From Bacteroidaceae bacterium (GTDB lineage: Bacteria > Bacteroidota > Bacteroidia > Bacteroidales > Bacteroidaceae), in assembly GCA_024401225.1 (NCBI GenBank), contig JAKSLM010000024.1, positions 1 to 40,512 on the forward strand: a stretch of DNA of 40,512 bases, in the 5' to 3' direction. Within the stretch, counting starts at the first letter, position 1. Each line of letters opens with the position of its first letter. Position numbers and translations under genes: made by a program. Shown in pieces: positions 8,293 through 16,225 of the stretch. Under the pieces are notes generated by a model. The model had not been told where the DNA came from, searched no databases, and was given only the letters and a program-made list of their open reading frames with translations.

Positions 8293-9085
8293 TCTCCATC
8301 TCAAAGCTGACATTCCAGCCATTGGTTCCCGTAGGGAGCAAGGTGATCGAGCCACCACTTATCTTCATAATCTGACGGCATAGGCTCAACCCTATGCCGT
8401 TGCCTGTCTTCTTAGTGGTGAAGAAAGGCACGAAGATATCTTTCTGCTCTGCCTCAGGAATAGGACTGCCATCGTTGCTGACTATGATGTGGGTGCTGCC
8501 ATCGTTGTACTTGTAGGCAGAAAGGTTGATGTGTGTGGCATGCGCCTCGATGGCATTCTTGACAAGGTTCATGAATAGCTGACGCATTAGTCCCGGATCG
8601 GCATGGATGATGATATCCGAAGGCTGGATGTGAGACGTCAGATGCACATCTGCATCCACCATCGAGGATATGCCGGCAAAGAGTTCGTCAACAATGATGT
8701 CCTCGGGCTGCGGGCGCTGCAACGAGGAGAACTTGCGATAGCTGTCGACAAACGAACGCAATCCCTCGCTCGTGTCATGGATGGCCTTGATACCCTCGAA
8801 GTATTCCGACTTCTGGATGGCAGGCTCCTTCATGAAGGTGTCCGACAGCGACACGATAGGGGCCAGCGAATTCATGATCTCATGAGTCAGGATGCGGGTC
8901 AGCTTCTCCCACGATGCCATCTCAATGTCCTGACGCTGTTCCTGCATTATCTCCATCATACGGTTGATGGTAGCTCGCGCAGCACGTTCGCCTGGTGTCA
9001 TAAGTCCATTCTCCGAAATACGGAAGGACAGGTCATCGTTCTTGATGGCTTCGATTATGAGGTCGTATTTGTCGGATGTGAACAT
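8285..9085 (-). CDS. Short soluble sensor histidine kinase
   Basis: 266 residues. H box LTHEIMNSLAPI with His68, N box MNLVKNAIEA, G boxes VSNDGSPIPE and KKTGNGIGLSLC. Only about 55 residues precede the dimerisation helix, and no membrane segment or clear PAS domain is present. The related Bacteroidota kinases that sit beside NtrC-type regulators usually carry N-terminal transmembrane and PAS/HAMP regions. An in-frame stop lies about 20 bp upstream of the ATG, so the N-terminus is not simply mis-called. The partner is the response regulator just upstream (51 bp away). No Shine-Dalgarno site is seen; the spacer is made of heptad repeats. The signal must come from the cytoplasm or through a partner protein. 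Confidence 0.85.
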   Translation of the reverse strand: MFTSDKYDLIIEAIKNDDLSFRISENGLMTPGERAARATINRMMEIMQEQRQDIEMASWEKLTRILTHEIMNSLAPIVSLSDTFMKEPAIQKSEYFEGIKAIHDTSEGLRSFVDSYRKFSSLQRPQPEDIIVDELFAGISSMVDADVHLTSHIQPSDIIIHADPGLMRQLFMNLVKNAIEAHATHINLSAYKYNDGSTHIIVSNDGSPIPEAEQKDIFVPFFTTKKTGNGIGLSLCRQIMKISGGSITLLPTGTNGWNVSFEMEII

Positions 9086-9088
9086 CGA

Positions 9089-9130
9089 GGGAGAGTTAAG
9101 AGGTTAGAGGGGAGAGGTTAAAGGGGAGAG
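9089..9130. repeat. Purine-rich heptad repeat between response regulator and kinase genes
   Basis: Six 7-bp units on the plus strand: GGGAGAG, TTAAGAG, GTTAGAG, GGGAGAG, GTTAAAG, GGGAGAG. They fill most of the 51-bp gap between the two genes. The kinase start therefore has a pyrimidine-rich leader without a ribosome binding site. Confidence 0.6.
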
Positions 9131-9136
9131 GTGGGG

Positions 9137-9658
9137 TTACCTGATACTTTTCAACTTGTTGTATAGTGTCTGGCGACTGATGCCCAGTAGATCGGCAGCA
9201 AGTCGGAGGTTGCCGTTGCACTTATCGACGGCTGCACGGATATGCTCGTCCTCCACCTCGGCAAGAGTGCGTATGTCGTTCTGGCGATCAATGGCTGCTG
9301 TAAGGGTAAAGACAAGTTTATCGTTGTCCCAGGGTTTTACGACAAAGTCGGATGCACCCTGCTTCAAGGCTCTTACCGCCAGTTCGATGTCGGCGTATGC
9401 CGTGAAGAGTACCACCGGCACCTCGGGGTGCAGTTGCTTTATCTTTTCCAACCAAAACAGACCTTCGCCGCCCGTGTTCAGACCTAACGCAAAGTTCATG
9501 TCGAGCAGCACAACCGACACAGTATCCTGGTTCATGACCTGAGGGATGCTCTCGGGCGAGGCCAATGTCAGCACCTGCTCAAATGTCTTCTTCAGAAGAT
9601 ATTTCAGCGAGATCAAAACTTCTTTGTTGTCATCAACAACCAATACCGTACTATACAT
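9137..9658 (-). CDS. Response regulator, receiver plus Fis-type HTH, no AAA+ domain
   Basis: 173 residues from the ATG at 9658, chosen because AGGAAG lies 7 bases upstream and the product then opens with the receiver strand STVLVVDD. An upstream frame extension to 9742 would overlap the palindromes and is unlikely. Receiver: Asp9/Asp10, phosphoacceptor Asp53, the Thr of LFTAY and the Lys of VVKPW. The C-terminal HTH (about 128-173) is Fis/NtrC-like (LRLAADLLGISRQTLYNKL). NtrC-family regulators have a central AAA+ sigma-54 domain; here it is absent, as in the PrrA/ActR class. It probably binds the GTGTC-N9-GACAC pairs and acts on TAnnTTTG promoters, including its own. Confidence 0.9.
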   Translation of the reverse strand: MYSTVLVVDDNKEVLISLKYLLKKTFEQVLTLASPESIPQVMNQDTVSVVLLDMNFALGLNTGGEGLFWLEKIKQLHPEVPVVLFTAYADIELAVRALKQGASDFVVKPWDNDKLVFTLTAAIDRQNDIRTLAEVEDEHIRAAVDKCNGNLRLAADLLGISRQTLYNKLKSIR

Positions 9659-9678
9659 GTTGCTTCCTGTTTTTTTTG

Positions 9679-9686
9679 CAAATATA
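9679..9686 (-). promoter_or_regulatory. -7 box of the response regulator-kinase operon
   Basis: TATATTTG on the minus strand, 20 bp before the ATG at 9658. Exactly 48 bp (9687-9734) separate it from palindrome pair 3. The -33 position reads TGGA, not TTTG. Confidence 0.6.
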
Positions 9687-9734
9687 AGGAGAAATGCCGA
9701 GACCATCCATATATTTTGCAACATATAATGCAAA

Positions 9735-9776
9735 GTGTCCAAATTTTAGACACATGTGTGTCTTATTTTTGGACAC
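9735..9776. promoter_or_regulatory. Paired 19-bp palindromes, pair 3 (response regulator promoter)
   Basis: Two perfect GTGTC-N9-GACAC sites at 9735-9753 and 9758-9776, pitch 23 bp. They lie between the DUF3108 stop and the response regulator promoter. This is the cleanest of the three pairs and points to autoregulation. Confidence 0.7.
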
Positions 9777-9839
9777 TCTTACCTTTCTGCTTTTGCGTGG
9801 TAGTGAAGAATAACTGCCCGATCCGCTCCTGAAGCTTTG

Positions 9840-10646
9840 CTACTTCACCCTCGATGTGAGTGGAAACTTGAGGTTTTCCGCCTGTTTGAAGTATCCCTTG
9901 GCTGTGCCGAACTTGAGGTTGAAGTCGATGCGGATAGGAATGTGGTTCTGGTCGTCGGAGAAGAAGAAGCGGCAGAGCTCGCGTTCCTTGTTCTTCACCT
10001 CATCATCGAGCAGGGTGAAGACGAGGCAACGGTAGGTGTGGCCATCGTTGGCCTTGAAGGTTTCCTTGCCACGGTATATGAGCACTTCCTCCTTCACCTC
10101 TTCGCTTGAGGTCATGGGGAAACGAAGGCGCTGACCAACCTTGAAGTCCTTGGGATCGTAGGTGCGAGCCACGGAGAAGAGGCTGAGCATGTCGTAGATG
10201 CAGTCGTGGCTGAAGTTGGTCTTATTGAATTCCTTACCATCGGGATTGACATAGCGCTGACGGGTGGTGGTGCCTGATGATGAATAGCTGTACCATGCCT
10301 CCTCGAAGCGATGTCGTTTGCCCTCGAGCGATGCCTTGCTGTAGTAAAGCGGGACGACATCGGGGCTGATATAGCTGAGGAGGGTGTCGCGCAGGGTGAA
10401 GAAGGTATCGAACTTAGGATTGGTTTTGAAGAGGAGGTCGTTGCGGAAGGCTGGCTTGCCCTTGTAGGAGGACGACTTCATGGTGTAGGTAGCCGAACCG
10501 CACTTGATCCATACGAATTTCCAGTTGAAGTAGAGGTCGTAGACCAATCGCTCGCCCGACTGGAATCCAGCTGCGGGCAATGGGCATTGTGCCTTGACTG
10601 TGCACGAAAGCACGAAGAGTAGGATGGAGAATAGGTATCTGCTCAT
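9840..10646 (-). CDS. DUF3108 domain protein, exported
   Basis: 268 residues with a signal peptide (1-19, cleavage after VKA). The body matches the DUF3108 pattern: GERLVYDLYFNW near the start, then TNPKFDTFFTLRDTL, VPLYYSK, YDMLSLFSVAR and the C-terminal NLKFG repeat of short beta strands. The function of DUF3108 proteins is not known; they are periplasmic or outer-membrane associated and beta-rich. It starts 34 bp after the Ig-like lipoprotein gene on the same strand and is probably the last gene of the GH3-lipoprotein operon. The response regulator downstream has its own promoter, so it is likely a separate unit. Confidence 0.75.
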   Translation of the reverse strand: MSRYLFSILLFVLSCTVKAQCPLPAAGFQSGERLVYDLYFNWKFVWIKCGSATYTMKSSSYKGKPAFRNDLLFKTNPKFDTFFTLRDTLLSYISPDVVPLYYSKASLEGKRHRFEEAWYSYSSSGTTTRQRYVNPDGKEFNKTNFSHDCIYDMLSLFSVARTYDPKDFKVGQRLRFPMTSSEEVKEEVLIYRGKETFKANDGHTYRCLVFTLLDDEVKNKERELCRFFFSDDQNHIPIRIDFNLKFGTAKGYFKQAENLKFPLTSRVK

Positions 10647-10680
10647 AGGGAGGAAAAGAGAAGAATGGGGCTATCCGGGG

Positions 10681-12996
10681 TTAGAACATTCGTCCAGGAT
10701 TGAACTGGGTGCTGTTGTTGCTGCCATTGCTATTCTTGCCATTCTTGGCGTTCTTCTTCTGCTCGAGGCGCTCCTTGTTACGGCTGCGGGTAGACTTCTT
10801 GTCCTTGTCGGCCTTCTGTTTGGTGATCTTGGCAGGCTTCTGCTTGGCAAGAGGCACGGAGGTAGGGGTGAAGTCCTGGGTTATCTCCCACTGGGCCTTG
10901 AGTTCCATAGGGCGGTCGTAGTAGTACACTTCCTCAGGCATGAGGTCGGTGTCGTAGTTGCCCGGATCCCACACACCATTGCCATTGCGGTCGTAGAAGG
11001 TACGCATGTAGTAGGTGGCTGGCTTGATGAAGTAGAAGTCGGCCTTGCCATCGACTGCCTTGATGGTCTTGACCACCTTGTCGCTTCCATCGAGCAGCTG
11101 TACGACTGCCGAGGTGTCGGCATTGTGGAGCACCACGAAGAGGGTAGAATAGGTGTCGAGCGAACCTACCTTGATCTGGTTCTTCAACCCAGGCGAGCGC
11201 TTGCCATAGATGCTGACAAAGGCTCCGGTGTCGGCCTTGAGGAAGTAGGTGGAGTCTGGCACCCACTCGGCATAGAGCCGGTACTGCATGATCTTGCCCG
11301 GCACCGGCTTGAGCATGAATCGCTCATCGATCTCGATGCTGTCGCGGCGCGTCACGAGGTGTATCTTTGACATGTCGACCGAGTCGATAGGTTCGATCCA
11401 TGTGATTTCTACATTCTTATCAGGATCGAGTGCCTGACCCGTCACCTTGACCTCAAGGAATTCCTCAGGCATAGGTGGGATCTCGCTCTCATCGATGTCG
11501 TCCTTTTCTTTCTCCTTCTTGTTTTTCTTCTTTTTGTCGGCTTTGGTTTTCTCAGCCACGTCCTTCACCTCGACGCTATCGGTGTGGAGGGAGTCGATGT
11601 GAAGCGAGTCGTTATGAAGCGAGTCGTTATGAAGCGAGTCGTCAGCAACGCGAAGGGAGTCGTCATTGTTTACATTCTCGGCTACGGCTTCGGCTGCATC
11701 AGCGTCGTTGCTATCGTCATCGTTGCTATCGCCATCGTTGCCGTTGCGCTCATGCTTCTTTGCCTTGCGCTCCTCCTTGAGCTGCTTCTTGTATTCCTTC
11801 ACCCATTCGTCCCATGCCTTCTGCCTTTCCTTTTCTACCTTTGCCTTGGTGATCTTGGATTCGAGAGGGATGGTGTCGCAGGTGAGGGCGAGCACGCCCG
11901 AGGTGTCGGTATGATAGTAGTCGACGAGGAGTTCGAGGACATCGAGGTTGTAGATGGTCGAGTCCTTGAGCCAGTAGGTTATGGTGTCGTTGTACTCGTT
12001 GGCATCGATGATAAAGGCATCGGTGGTATCGAAATTGAGGGCACGAACACGTGGGAGGGTGTCGCATCGCGAGCTGAAGTAGAGCGAGAAGCGATTGAGC
12101 TCAGGACGCTCGCTCTTGATGAGGTGGCGGTCCTTGTCGTTGGTCTCGAAGGCAAGCAGCACGATGTCGTCTGGGTAGAAGTGGGTGTAAGGCACCTTCT
12201 TGATGGAGTCGTAGTAGATGGTGTCGTGCCAGATGGTATCGTAGCGCACATCGGGCTTGCAGGTGGACTGGATGTCGATGTGATTGAAGGCTACGCGCTC
12301 CGACTTCTGGTCGTAGTAGAAGTTCTGGTTCTTGTCGTCGAGTGCATAGACACGGTAGCGCGCCTCCTTGTCGAGGCCCTTGATGACGAAGTGGCCACGG
12401 CTATCGGTGCGCGACACACGCTCGAACGGCTTGGTCTTGAACACGCTATCGGGCAGCACGCCTACGGTTGCCTTGCCTTCGGAGAGGGAGTCAGCCTCGA
12501 TAGACTCTTCGTCTGGGATGCGGTAGAGGCCTACGAGGATGCCCTTGACTGGCTCGAGGTCGGAGGCATCAAGCACATTGCCCGACACCTGGAATGTATC
12601 GATGTGCTCGCCCGTAGAGAAGGTGAAGGCGTAGTCGCCCATTGGGTTGCCCTCGTTGTTGTCGAGGATGGCATCGGCAAAGTCGATGGTATAGGTGGTG
12701 TTCTCGTGCATGGAGTCGACGAAGCTCACGGTGATCTTTTTGCCTATAGCCTCGATGGTAGGCTGCTCGAGCTGAGGCGGAGAGATGATGACCTTCTCCT
12801 GCGCATTCTCAATCTTCACGTTCTCATTGAACAAGAGCGTGACCTTCTTCACCTTTGTGTTGGTGCTTGCATACTTAGGCGTGGTGGATACGACCTTAGG
12901 CGGATCCTCATCGAAAGGTCCACCATCGGGAGTGCCCAGGTTGGCGCATGCCATGAGCAACAGGAGTGAAAATATGAAGAACAGAATCTTTTTCAT
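10681..12996 (-). CDS. Large lipoprotein with N-terminal bacterial Ig-like domain
   Basis: 771 residues. Lipobox LLMAC puts the lipidated Cys at 17. Residues about 30-135 form a Big_5/SbsA-type Ig-like domain (PPKVVSTTPKYAS, VTLLFNENVKI, YTIDFADAILDNNEGNP). Next come beta-rich repeats of the type seen in carboxypeptidase-regulatory folds (VSGNVLDASDLEPVKGILVG). Residues about 395-510 are a highly charged linker (Lys/Glu, Asp/Asn) with a DSLHN tandem repeat. The tail after about 715 is again Lys/Asn-rich. Similar lipoproteins are widespread in Bacteroidota; their role is unknown, though surface or periplasmic location is likely. Its start overlaps the GH3-like gene's stop by 4 bp, which implies translational coupling. 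Confidence 0.8.
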   Translation of the reverse strand: MKKILFFIFSLLLLMACANLGTPDGGPFDEDPPKVVSTTPKYASTNTKVKKVTLLFNENVKIENAQEKVIISPPQLEQPTIEAIGKKITVSFVDSMHENTTYTIDFADAILDNNEGNPMGDYAFTFSTGEHIDTFQVSGNVLDASDLEPVKGILVGLYRIPDEESIEADSLSEGKATVGVLPDSVFKTKPFERVSRTDSRGHFVIKGLDKEARYRVYALDDKNQNFYYDQKSERVAFNHIDIQSTCKPDVRYDTIWHDTIYYDSIKKVPYTHFYPDDIVLLAFETNDKDRHLIKSERPELNRFSLYFSSRCDTLPRVRALNFDTTDAFIIDANEYNDTITYWLKDSTIYNLDVLELLVDYYHTDTSGVLALTCDTIPLESKITKAKVEKERQKAWDEWVKEYKKQLKEERKAKKHERNGNDGDSNDDDSNDADAAEAVAENVNNDDSLRVADDSLHNDSLHNDSLHIDSLHTDSVEVKDVAEKTKADKKKKNKKEKEKDDIDESEIPPMPEEFLEVKVTGQALDPDKNVEITWIEPIDSVDMSKIHLVTRRDSIEIDERFMLKPVPGKIMQYRLYAEWVPDSTYFLKADTGAFVSIYGKRSPGLKNQIKVGSLDTYSTLFVVLHNADTSAVVQLLDGSDKVVKTIKAVDGKADFYFIKPATYYMRTFYDRNGNGVWDPGNYDTDLMPEEVYYYDRPMELKAQWEITQDFTPTSVPLAKQKPAKITKQKADKDKKSTRSRNKERLEQKKNAKNGKNSNGSNNSTQFNPGRMF
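11581..11640 (-). repeat. Four 15-bp tandem repeats encoding DSLH-type pentapeptides
   Basis: Units of 15 bp at 11581, 11596, 11611 and 11626; the last two are identical (GTTATGAAGCGAGTC on the plus strand). On the coding strand they give DSLHN, DSLHN, DSLHI, DSLHT within the charged linker. Such in-frame repeats can change number by slippage without breaking the gene. Confidence 0.75.
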
Positions 12997-14519
12997 CGGT
13001 TCATATCAATGAGTTCATCGATATACTGGCGTGTGTTGCTGAGGCGAGGTATCTTGTGCTGGCCTCCCAACTTGCCCTTGAGCTTTAGCCACTCGTCAAA
13101 AAGTCCCGGCTTGGCCACCACGATCTCGAGCGGCTGGAGCGTGATGTTCTTGTAGCGCTTTGCCTCATAGTCGGAGTTGAGTGCCTGGAGCGAGCGGTCG
13201 AGTATCTGACCGAAGTCCTCGATGTCGCCTGGCATCTTGGCAAAGTCGATGAGCCACTGGTGGCGGCACTTGGCATCGGCTCCCATGAAGATTGGAGCTG
13301 CGGTGTAATCCTTGACCTGAGCACCCGTGGCAAGGCATGCCTGAAGGAGTCCCTTCTCTGCATTGTCAACAATGAGTTCCTCGCCAAAGGCGTTGATAAA
13401 GTGCTTGGTACGTCCTGTGATGAGGAACTTGTAAGGATCCTTCTGGGTGAACTTGATGGTGTCGCCGATGAGGTAGCGCCACAGACCACAGCTGGTAGAG
13501 ATGAGCATGGCATAGTTCCTGTCGGTATCCACCTCCCAAAGAGGGACGATGCGAGAAGGATCGATAGGGCGACCATCCTCATCGAGATTATCCATAGGGC
13601 AGAACTCGTAGAACACGTCGTAGTCGATCATGAGCAGCATGGCAGGATCGGAGAGATCGTTCTGAATGCCGAAGAATCCTTCGCTGGCATTGTAGGTCTC
13701 CATGTAGTGCATGCCCGACTTGGTGATGATGCTCTTGTACTGCTCACGGTAAGGGGAGAATGCCACGCCTCCATGGAAGAAGACCTCAAGGTTAGGCCAC
13801 ACACTATCGAGGGTGGTGACACCCTTGAGTTCCATGACGCGGTTGAGCACGCTGAGCATCCATGATGGCACACCGCTGATGTTGGTGATGTTCATGTCCA
13901 TGGATGCATGGGCTATCTTGTCGCGCTTCTCCTCAAAGTCGCTGAGAAGGGCGATGGATTTCTTTGGCACACGGGTAAGATTGACCGGACGAGGCACATT
14001 CTCGATAAGTATGGCGCTGAGGTCGCCTACGAGCGACTTTGGCGTATTGAGGTTGGGCGAATGGCTGCCTCCGAGTATGAGGCTCTTGCCACGCAAGATG
14101 TTGCTATCGGGATTGATGGCGAGGTAGCAGCTCACGCAGTCGCGGCCACCAAGATAGTGTACGTTCTTAAGGCCATCGTAACTGACAGGAATGAACTTCG
14201 ACTTGTCGTTGGTGGTGCCGGACGACTTGGCAAACCAGCGCACCTGTCCCTTCCACAGCACATCCTTCTTGCCCTCACGCATGAGATGGATGTAGTCCTT
14301 CAAATCGTCGTAAGTATTGACAGGAACGTTGCTTACATACTGTGAATAGTCGTTGATATCTGCATATCCATGTTGTCGGCCCCACTGTGTATCCCTGGCC
14401 TTGAACAAGAGCTTTTGCAACACATGCTTCTGAATTCTCTCAGCCTGTGTAGCGTAGCGTTCGATGGCCTTCTGCCTCTTCTGGAAATATATCTTATTTA
14501 TGACCTGTGTAGTATTCAT
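12993..14519 (-). CDS. GH3-family acyl-adenylate-forming protein
   Basis: 508 residues with the GH3 fold hallmarks: the phosphate-binding motif SSGTTNDKSKFIPVS near residue 95, a central GVPSWMLSVLNRV segment, YNASEGFFGIQ (the adenylate-binding A5-type motif) and GRTKHFINAFGEEL near 375 (hinge/A8 region). Plant GH3 enzymes adenylate a carboxylate and join it to an amino acid. Bacterial members are common in Bacteroidota, but substrates are not established. The gene leads an operon with the Ig-like lipoprotein (4-bp overlap) and DUF3108 protein, so it may act on an envelope-related acid; that is inference. Its leader contains a large heptad inverted repeat. Confidence 0.85.
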   Translation of the reverse strand: MNTTQVINKIYFQKRQKAIERYATQAERIQKHVLQKLLFKARDTQWGRQHGYADINDYSQYVSNVPVNTYDDLKDYIHLMREGKKDVLWKGQVRWFAKSSGTTNDKSKFIPVSYDGLKNVHYLGGRDCVSCYLAINPDSNILRGKSLILGGSHSPNLNTPKSLVGDLSAILIENVPRPVNLTRVPKKSIALLSDFEEKRDKIAHASMDMNITNISGVPSWMLSVLNRVMELKGVTTLDSVWPNLEVFFHGGVAFSPYREQYKSIITKSGMHYMETYNASEGFFGIQNDLSDPAMLLMIDYDVFYEFCPMDNLDEDGRPIDPSRIVPLWEVDTDRNYAMLISTSCGLWRYLIGDTIKFTQKDPYKFLITGRTKHFINAFGEELIVDNAEKGLLQACLATGAQVKDYTAAPIFMGADAKCRHQWLIDFAKMPGDIEDFGQILDRSLQALNSDYEAKRYKNITLQPLEIVVAKPGLFDEWLKLKGKLGGQHKIPRLSNTRQYIDELIDMNR

Positions 14520-14547
14520 CTAATGAATTCAACTTTAGCAAGTTTCC

Positions 14548-14693
14548 AACTTGCTCTCGTTGAAAGTGAAGAGTGAAGAACGAAGAGTGAAGAATGCAAA
14601 TTGCACGTCTTATAATTTTCCTCTAAATGAAGAGTAATGAGTGTGTATATTCCCATTCTTCACTCTTCACTCTTCGTTCTTCACTTACAAGTT
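14548..14693. repeat. Inverted repeat built from GTGAAGA heptads in the GH3 operon leader
   Basis: Arms of 33 bp at 14564-14596 and 14654-14686 face each other across a 57-bp centre. Each arm is four heptads (GTGAAGA with one ACGAAGA) plus ATG. The ACGAAGA unit is third in one arm and second in the other, giving four mismatches in 33. An outer AACTTG / CAAGTT pair lies at 14548-14553 and 14688-14693. The centre has further degenerate heptads near 14627. It lies between the promoter at 14732-14739 and the GH3 ATG, so the mRNA leader would fold into a long hairpin. No transposase is present. Confidence 0.75.
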
Positions 14694-14731
14694 GAGCATG
14701 CGAAACTTGTATTAATATTTGCAAATTTGTG

Positions 14732-14739
14732 CAAAAGTA
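14732..14739 (-). promoter_or_regulatory. Candidate -7 box of the GH3 operon
   Basis: TACTTTTG on the minus strand, matching TAnnTTTG. Just upstream, in the -12 to -30 spacer, lies a 15-bp palindrome TTTTTCG-C-CGAAAAA (14744-14758), a possible operator. The predicted leader to the ATG at 14519 is about 205 nt. Confidence 0.5.
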
Positions 14740-14807
14740 CGCATTTTTCGCCGAAAAACCTTGAGTTTTACATTATTTATAACATGAACACTACGAAACG
14801 ACGGGCA

Positions 14808-15434
14808 TCATGGCTCAAATGGTAACTCGAGTTGCGACGAACCAAGGAGATTGAAGGTCATGCGATGATAGGGCGAAGTGCCATGCTCCTTGATGCCCTG
14901 ACGGTGGGCTTTGGTAGGATAGCCGGCATTCTTATCCCATCCGTAGAAGGGGTACTCCTCGTGCAAGGCATGCATGTAGTCGTCGCGGTAGGTCTTGGCA
15001 AGGATGGATGCCGCAGCGATGGAGAGGTACTTGCCATCACCCTTCACCACCGTGGTGTGGGGCAGGCGGACATGAGTCAGCGGATCGGTGTAAGGATAGA
15101 AGCGGTTGCCATCTATGATGAGCGACTCAGGGCGCACCTTGAGCCCATCGACCGCACGGTGCATGGCGGTGATGGAGGCACGGAGTATGTTCATCTCGTC
15201 TATCTCCTTGGCAGTAACGATGTCTACGCTCCACGCTATGGCATCGCGCTCTATCTCCTCACGCAACTTGTAGCGCTGGCGGGCGGTGAGCTGCTTGGAG
15301 TCGTTGAGCATGTCATTCTTATAGTCCTTAGGCAGTATGACAGCTGCTGCATAGACGCTTCCTGCAAGGCATCCGCGGCCAGCCTCATCGCAGCCAGCCT
15401 CTATGAGGTCGGGATTCAGATAGGATTGGAGCAT
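14808..15434 (-). CDS. rnhB: Ribonuclease HII
   Basis: 208 residues, normal length. Active-site motif DEAGRG at 16-21 (Asp16, Glu17), [12 protein letters not shown], the Asp of IIDGNRFYP and the conserved [21 protein letters not shown] region with the fourth acidic residue. It removes ribonucleotides from DNA and degrades RNA in RNA-DNA hybrids. The gene overlaps the sirtuin gene by 19 bp; the start at 15434 gives the expected N-terminus before DEAGRG, so the overlap looks real. No clear terminator follows; the GH3 operon promoter begins about 70 bp downstream. Confidence 0.95.
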   Translation of the reverse strand: MLQSYLNPDLIEAGCDEAGRGCLAGSVYAAAVILPKDYKNDMLNDSKQLTARQRYKLREEIERDAIAWSVDIVTAKEIDEMNILRASITAMHRAVDGLKVRPESLIIDGNRFYPYTDPLTHVRLPHTTVVKGDGKYLSIAAASILAKTYRDDYMHALHEEYPFYGWDKNAGYPTKAHRQGIKEHGTSPYHRMTFNLLGSSQLELPFEP

Positions 15435-16126
15435 GTGAGTATCTGTATCAGTTCCTTCATACCCTCGGATGCGCCCTTCTTGATGTGGCGTATGGGAAGC
15501 GAAGGATCGAAATTAACATCATTCGGATCAATAAGGAAAATCTGGCATCCAGAACGAGCATACGACAGGAGGCCTGCCGCAGGGTAGACATTGAGCGAGG
15601 TACCAATCACCACAAGGATGTCGGCACTCTGCACCTCCATGATGGCAGGTTCGATCATAGGCACACTCTCGCCAAACCACACGATGAATGGGCGCAGCTG
15701 GCTACCATCCTTGGCCTTGTCGCCCATATGGATGTCAAGGCTGTCCTCAGGCAGGGTGACGATGCACGAGGGGTTGTTAGGATCGCGCGAGGAGGTGGCC
15801 TTCATCAGTTCGCCATGCAAGTGGATCACGTTGTGGCTGCCAGCCTTCTCGTGGAGGTTGTCCACATTCTGCGTCACTACCGTCACATCGTAGCTGCTGT
15901 CCAGTCCTGCTACAAGTCGATGACCCTCGCAAGGAGTGACCTCGAGCAACTGGCGGCGGCGCTCGTTGTAGAACCTGATGACCAGTTCCGGATTGCGATA
16001 GTAGCCCTCAATGCTTGCCACAGCCTCGACGGGATACTGTTCCCAAAGGCCTCCGCTGTCACGAAACGTGCTTATGCCGCTCTCGGCCGACATACCTGCA
16101 CCTGTAAGGAATACGAGTTTCTTCAT
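15416..16126 (-). CDS. cobB: Sir2-family NAD-dependent protein deacylase
   Basis: 236 residues. Rossmann motif [15 protein letters not shown] at 9-23, [12 protein letters not shown] with the NAD-ribose-binding residues, catalytic His in HLHG, then [11 protein letters not shown]. The enzyme removes acyl groups from lysines using NAD+. Odd feature: the small zinc-binding module lacks the four Cys; only one Cys occurs in the stretch between HLHG and IVWFGE. This Cys-poor form is, as I recall, common in Bacteroidota sirtuins. It is the first gene of the pair with rnhB. Confidence 0.9.
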   Translation of the reverse strand: MKKLVFLTGAGMSAESGISTFRDSGGLWEQYPVEAVASIEGYYRNPELVIRFYNERRRQLLEVTPCEGHRLVAGLDSSYDVTVVTQNVDNLHEKAGSHNVIHLHGELMKATSSRDPNNPSCIVTLPEDSLDIHMGDKAKDGSQLRPFIVWFGESVPMIEPAIMEVQSADILVVIGTSLNVYPAAGLLSYARSGCQIFLIDPNDVNFDPSLPIRHIKKGASEGMKELIQILTCSNPI

Positions 16127-16148
16127 GTTGATAATAGTTTATGTATGG

Positions 16149-16156
16149 CAAAAATA
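16149..16156 (-). promoter_or_regulatory. Candidate -7 box of cobB-rnhB
   Basis: TATTTTTG on the minus strand, 22 bp before the cobB ATG at 16126. Confidence 0.5.
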
Positions 16157-16200
16157 GAGAATTATTATGAATAATGAATCATGATTAATGAATTATTTTG

Positions 16201-16208
16201 TATCTTTG
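16201..16208 (+). promoter_or_regulatory. Candidate -7 box of the C10-like peptidase gene
   Basis: TATCTTTG, 17 bp before the ATG at 16226. The region upstream is AT-rich with direct repeats of ATGAAT/ATTAATGAAT type. Confidence 0.5.
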
Positions 16209-16225
16209 CAAAAAAATAGATTACA

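Noticed and set aside
11584-12969. A 461-codon plus-strand open frame opposite the Ig-like lipoprotein gene
   Set aside because: It is antisense to a clear lipoprotein with signal peptide and domains; its Val/Glu/Leu-rich product reflects the codon bias of the real gene.
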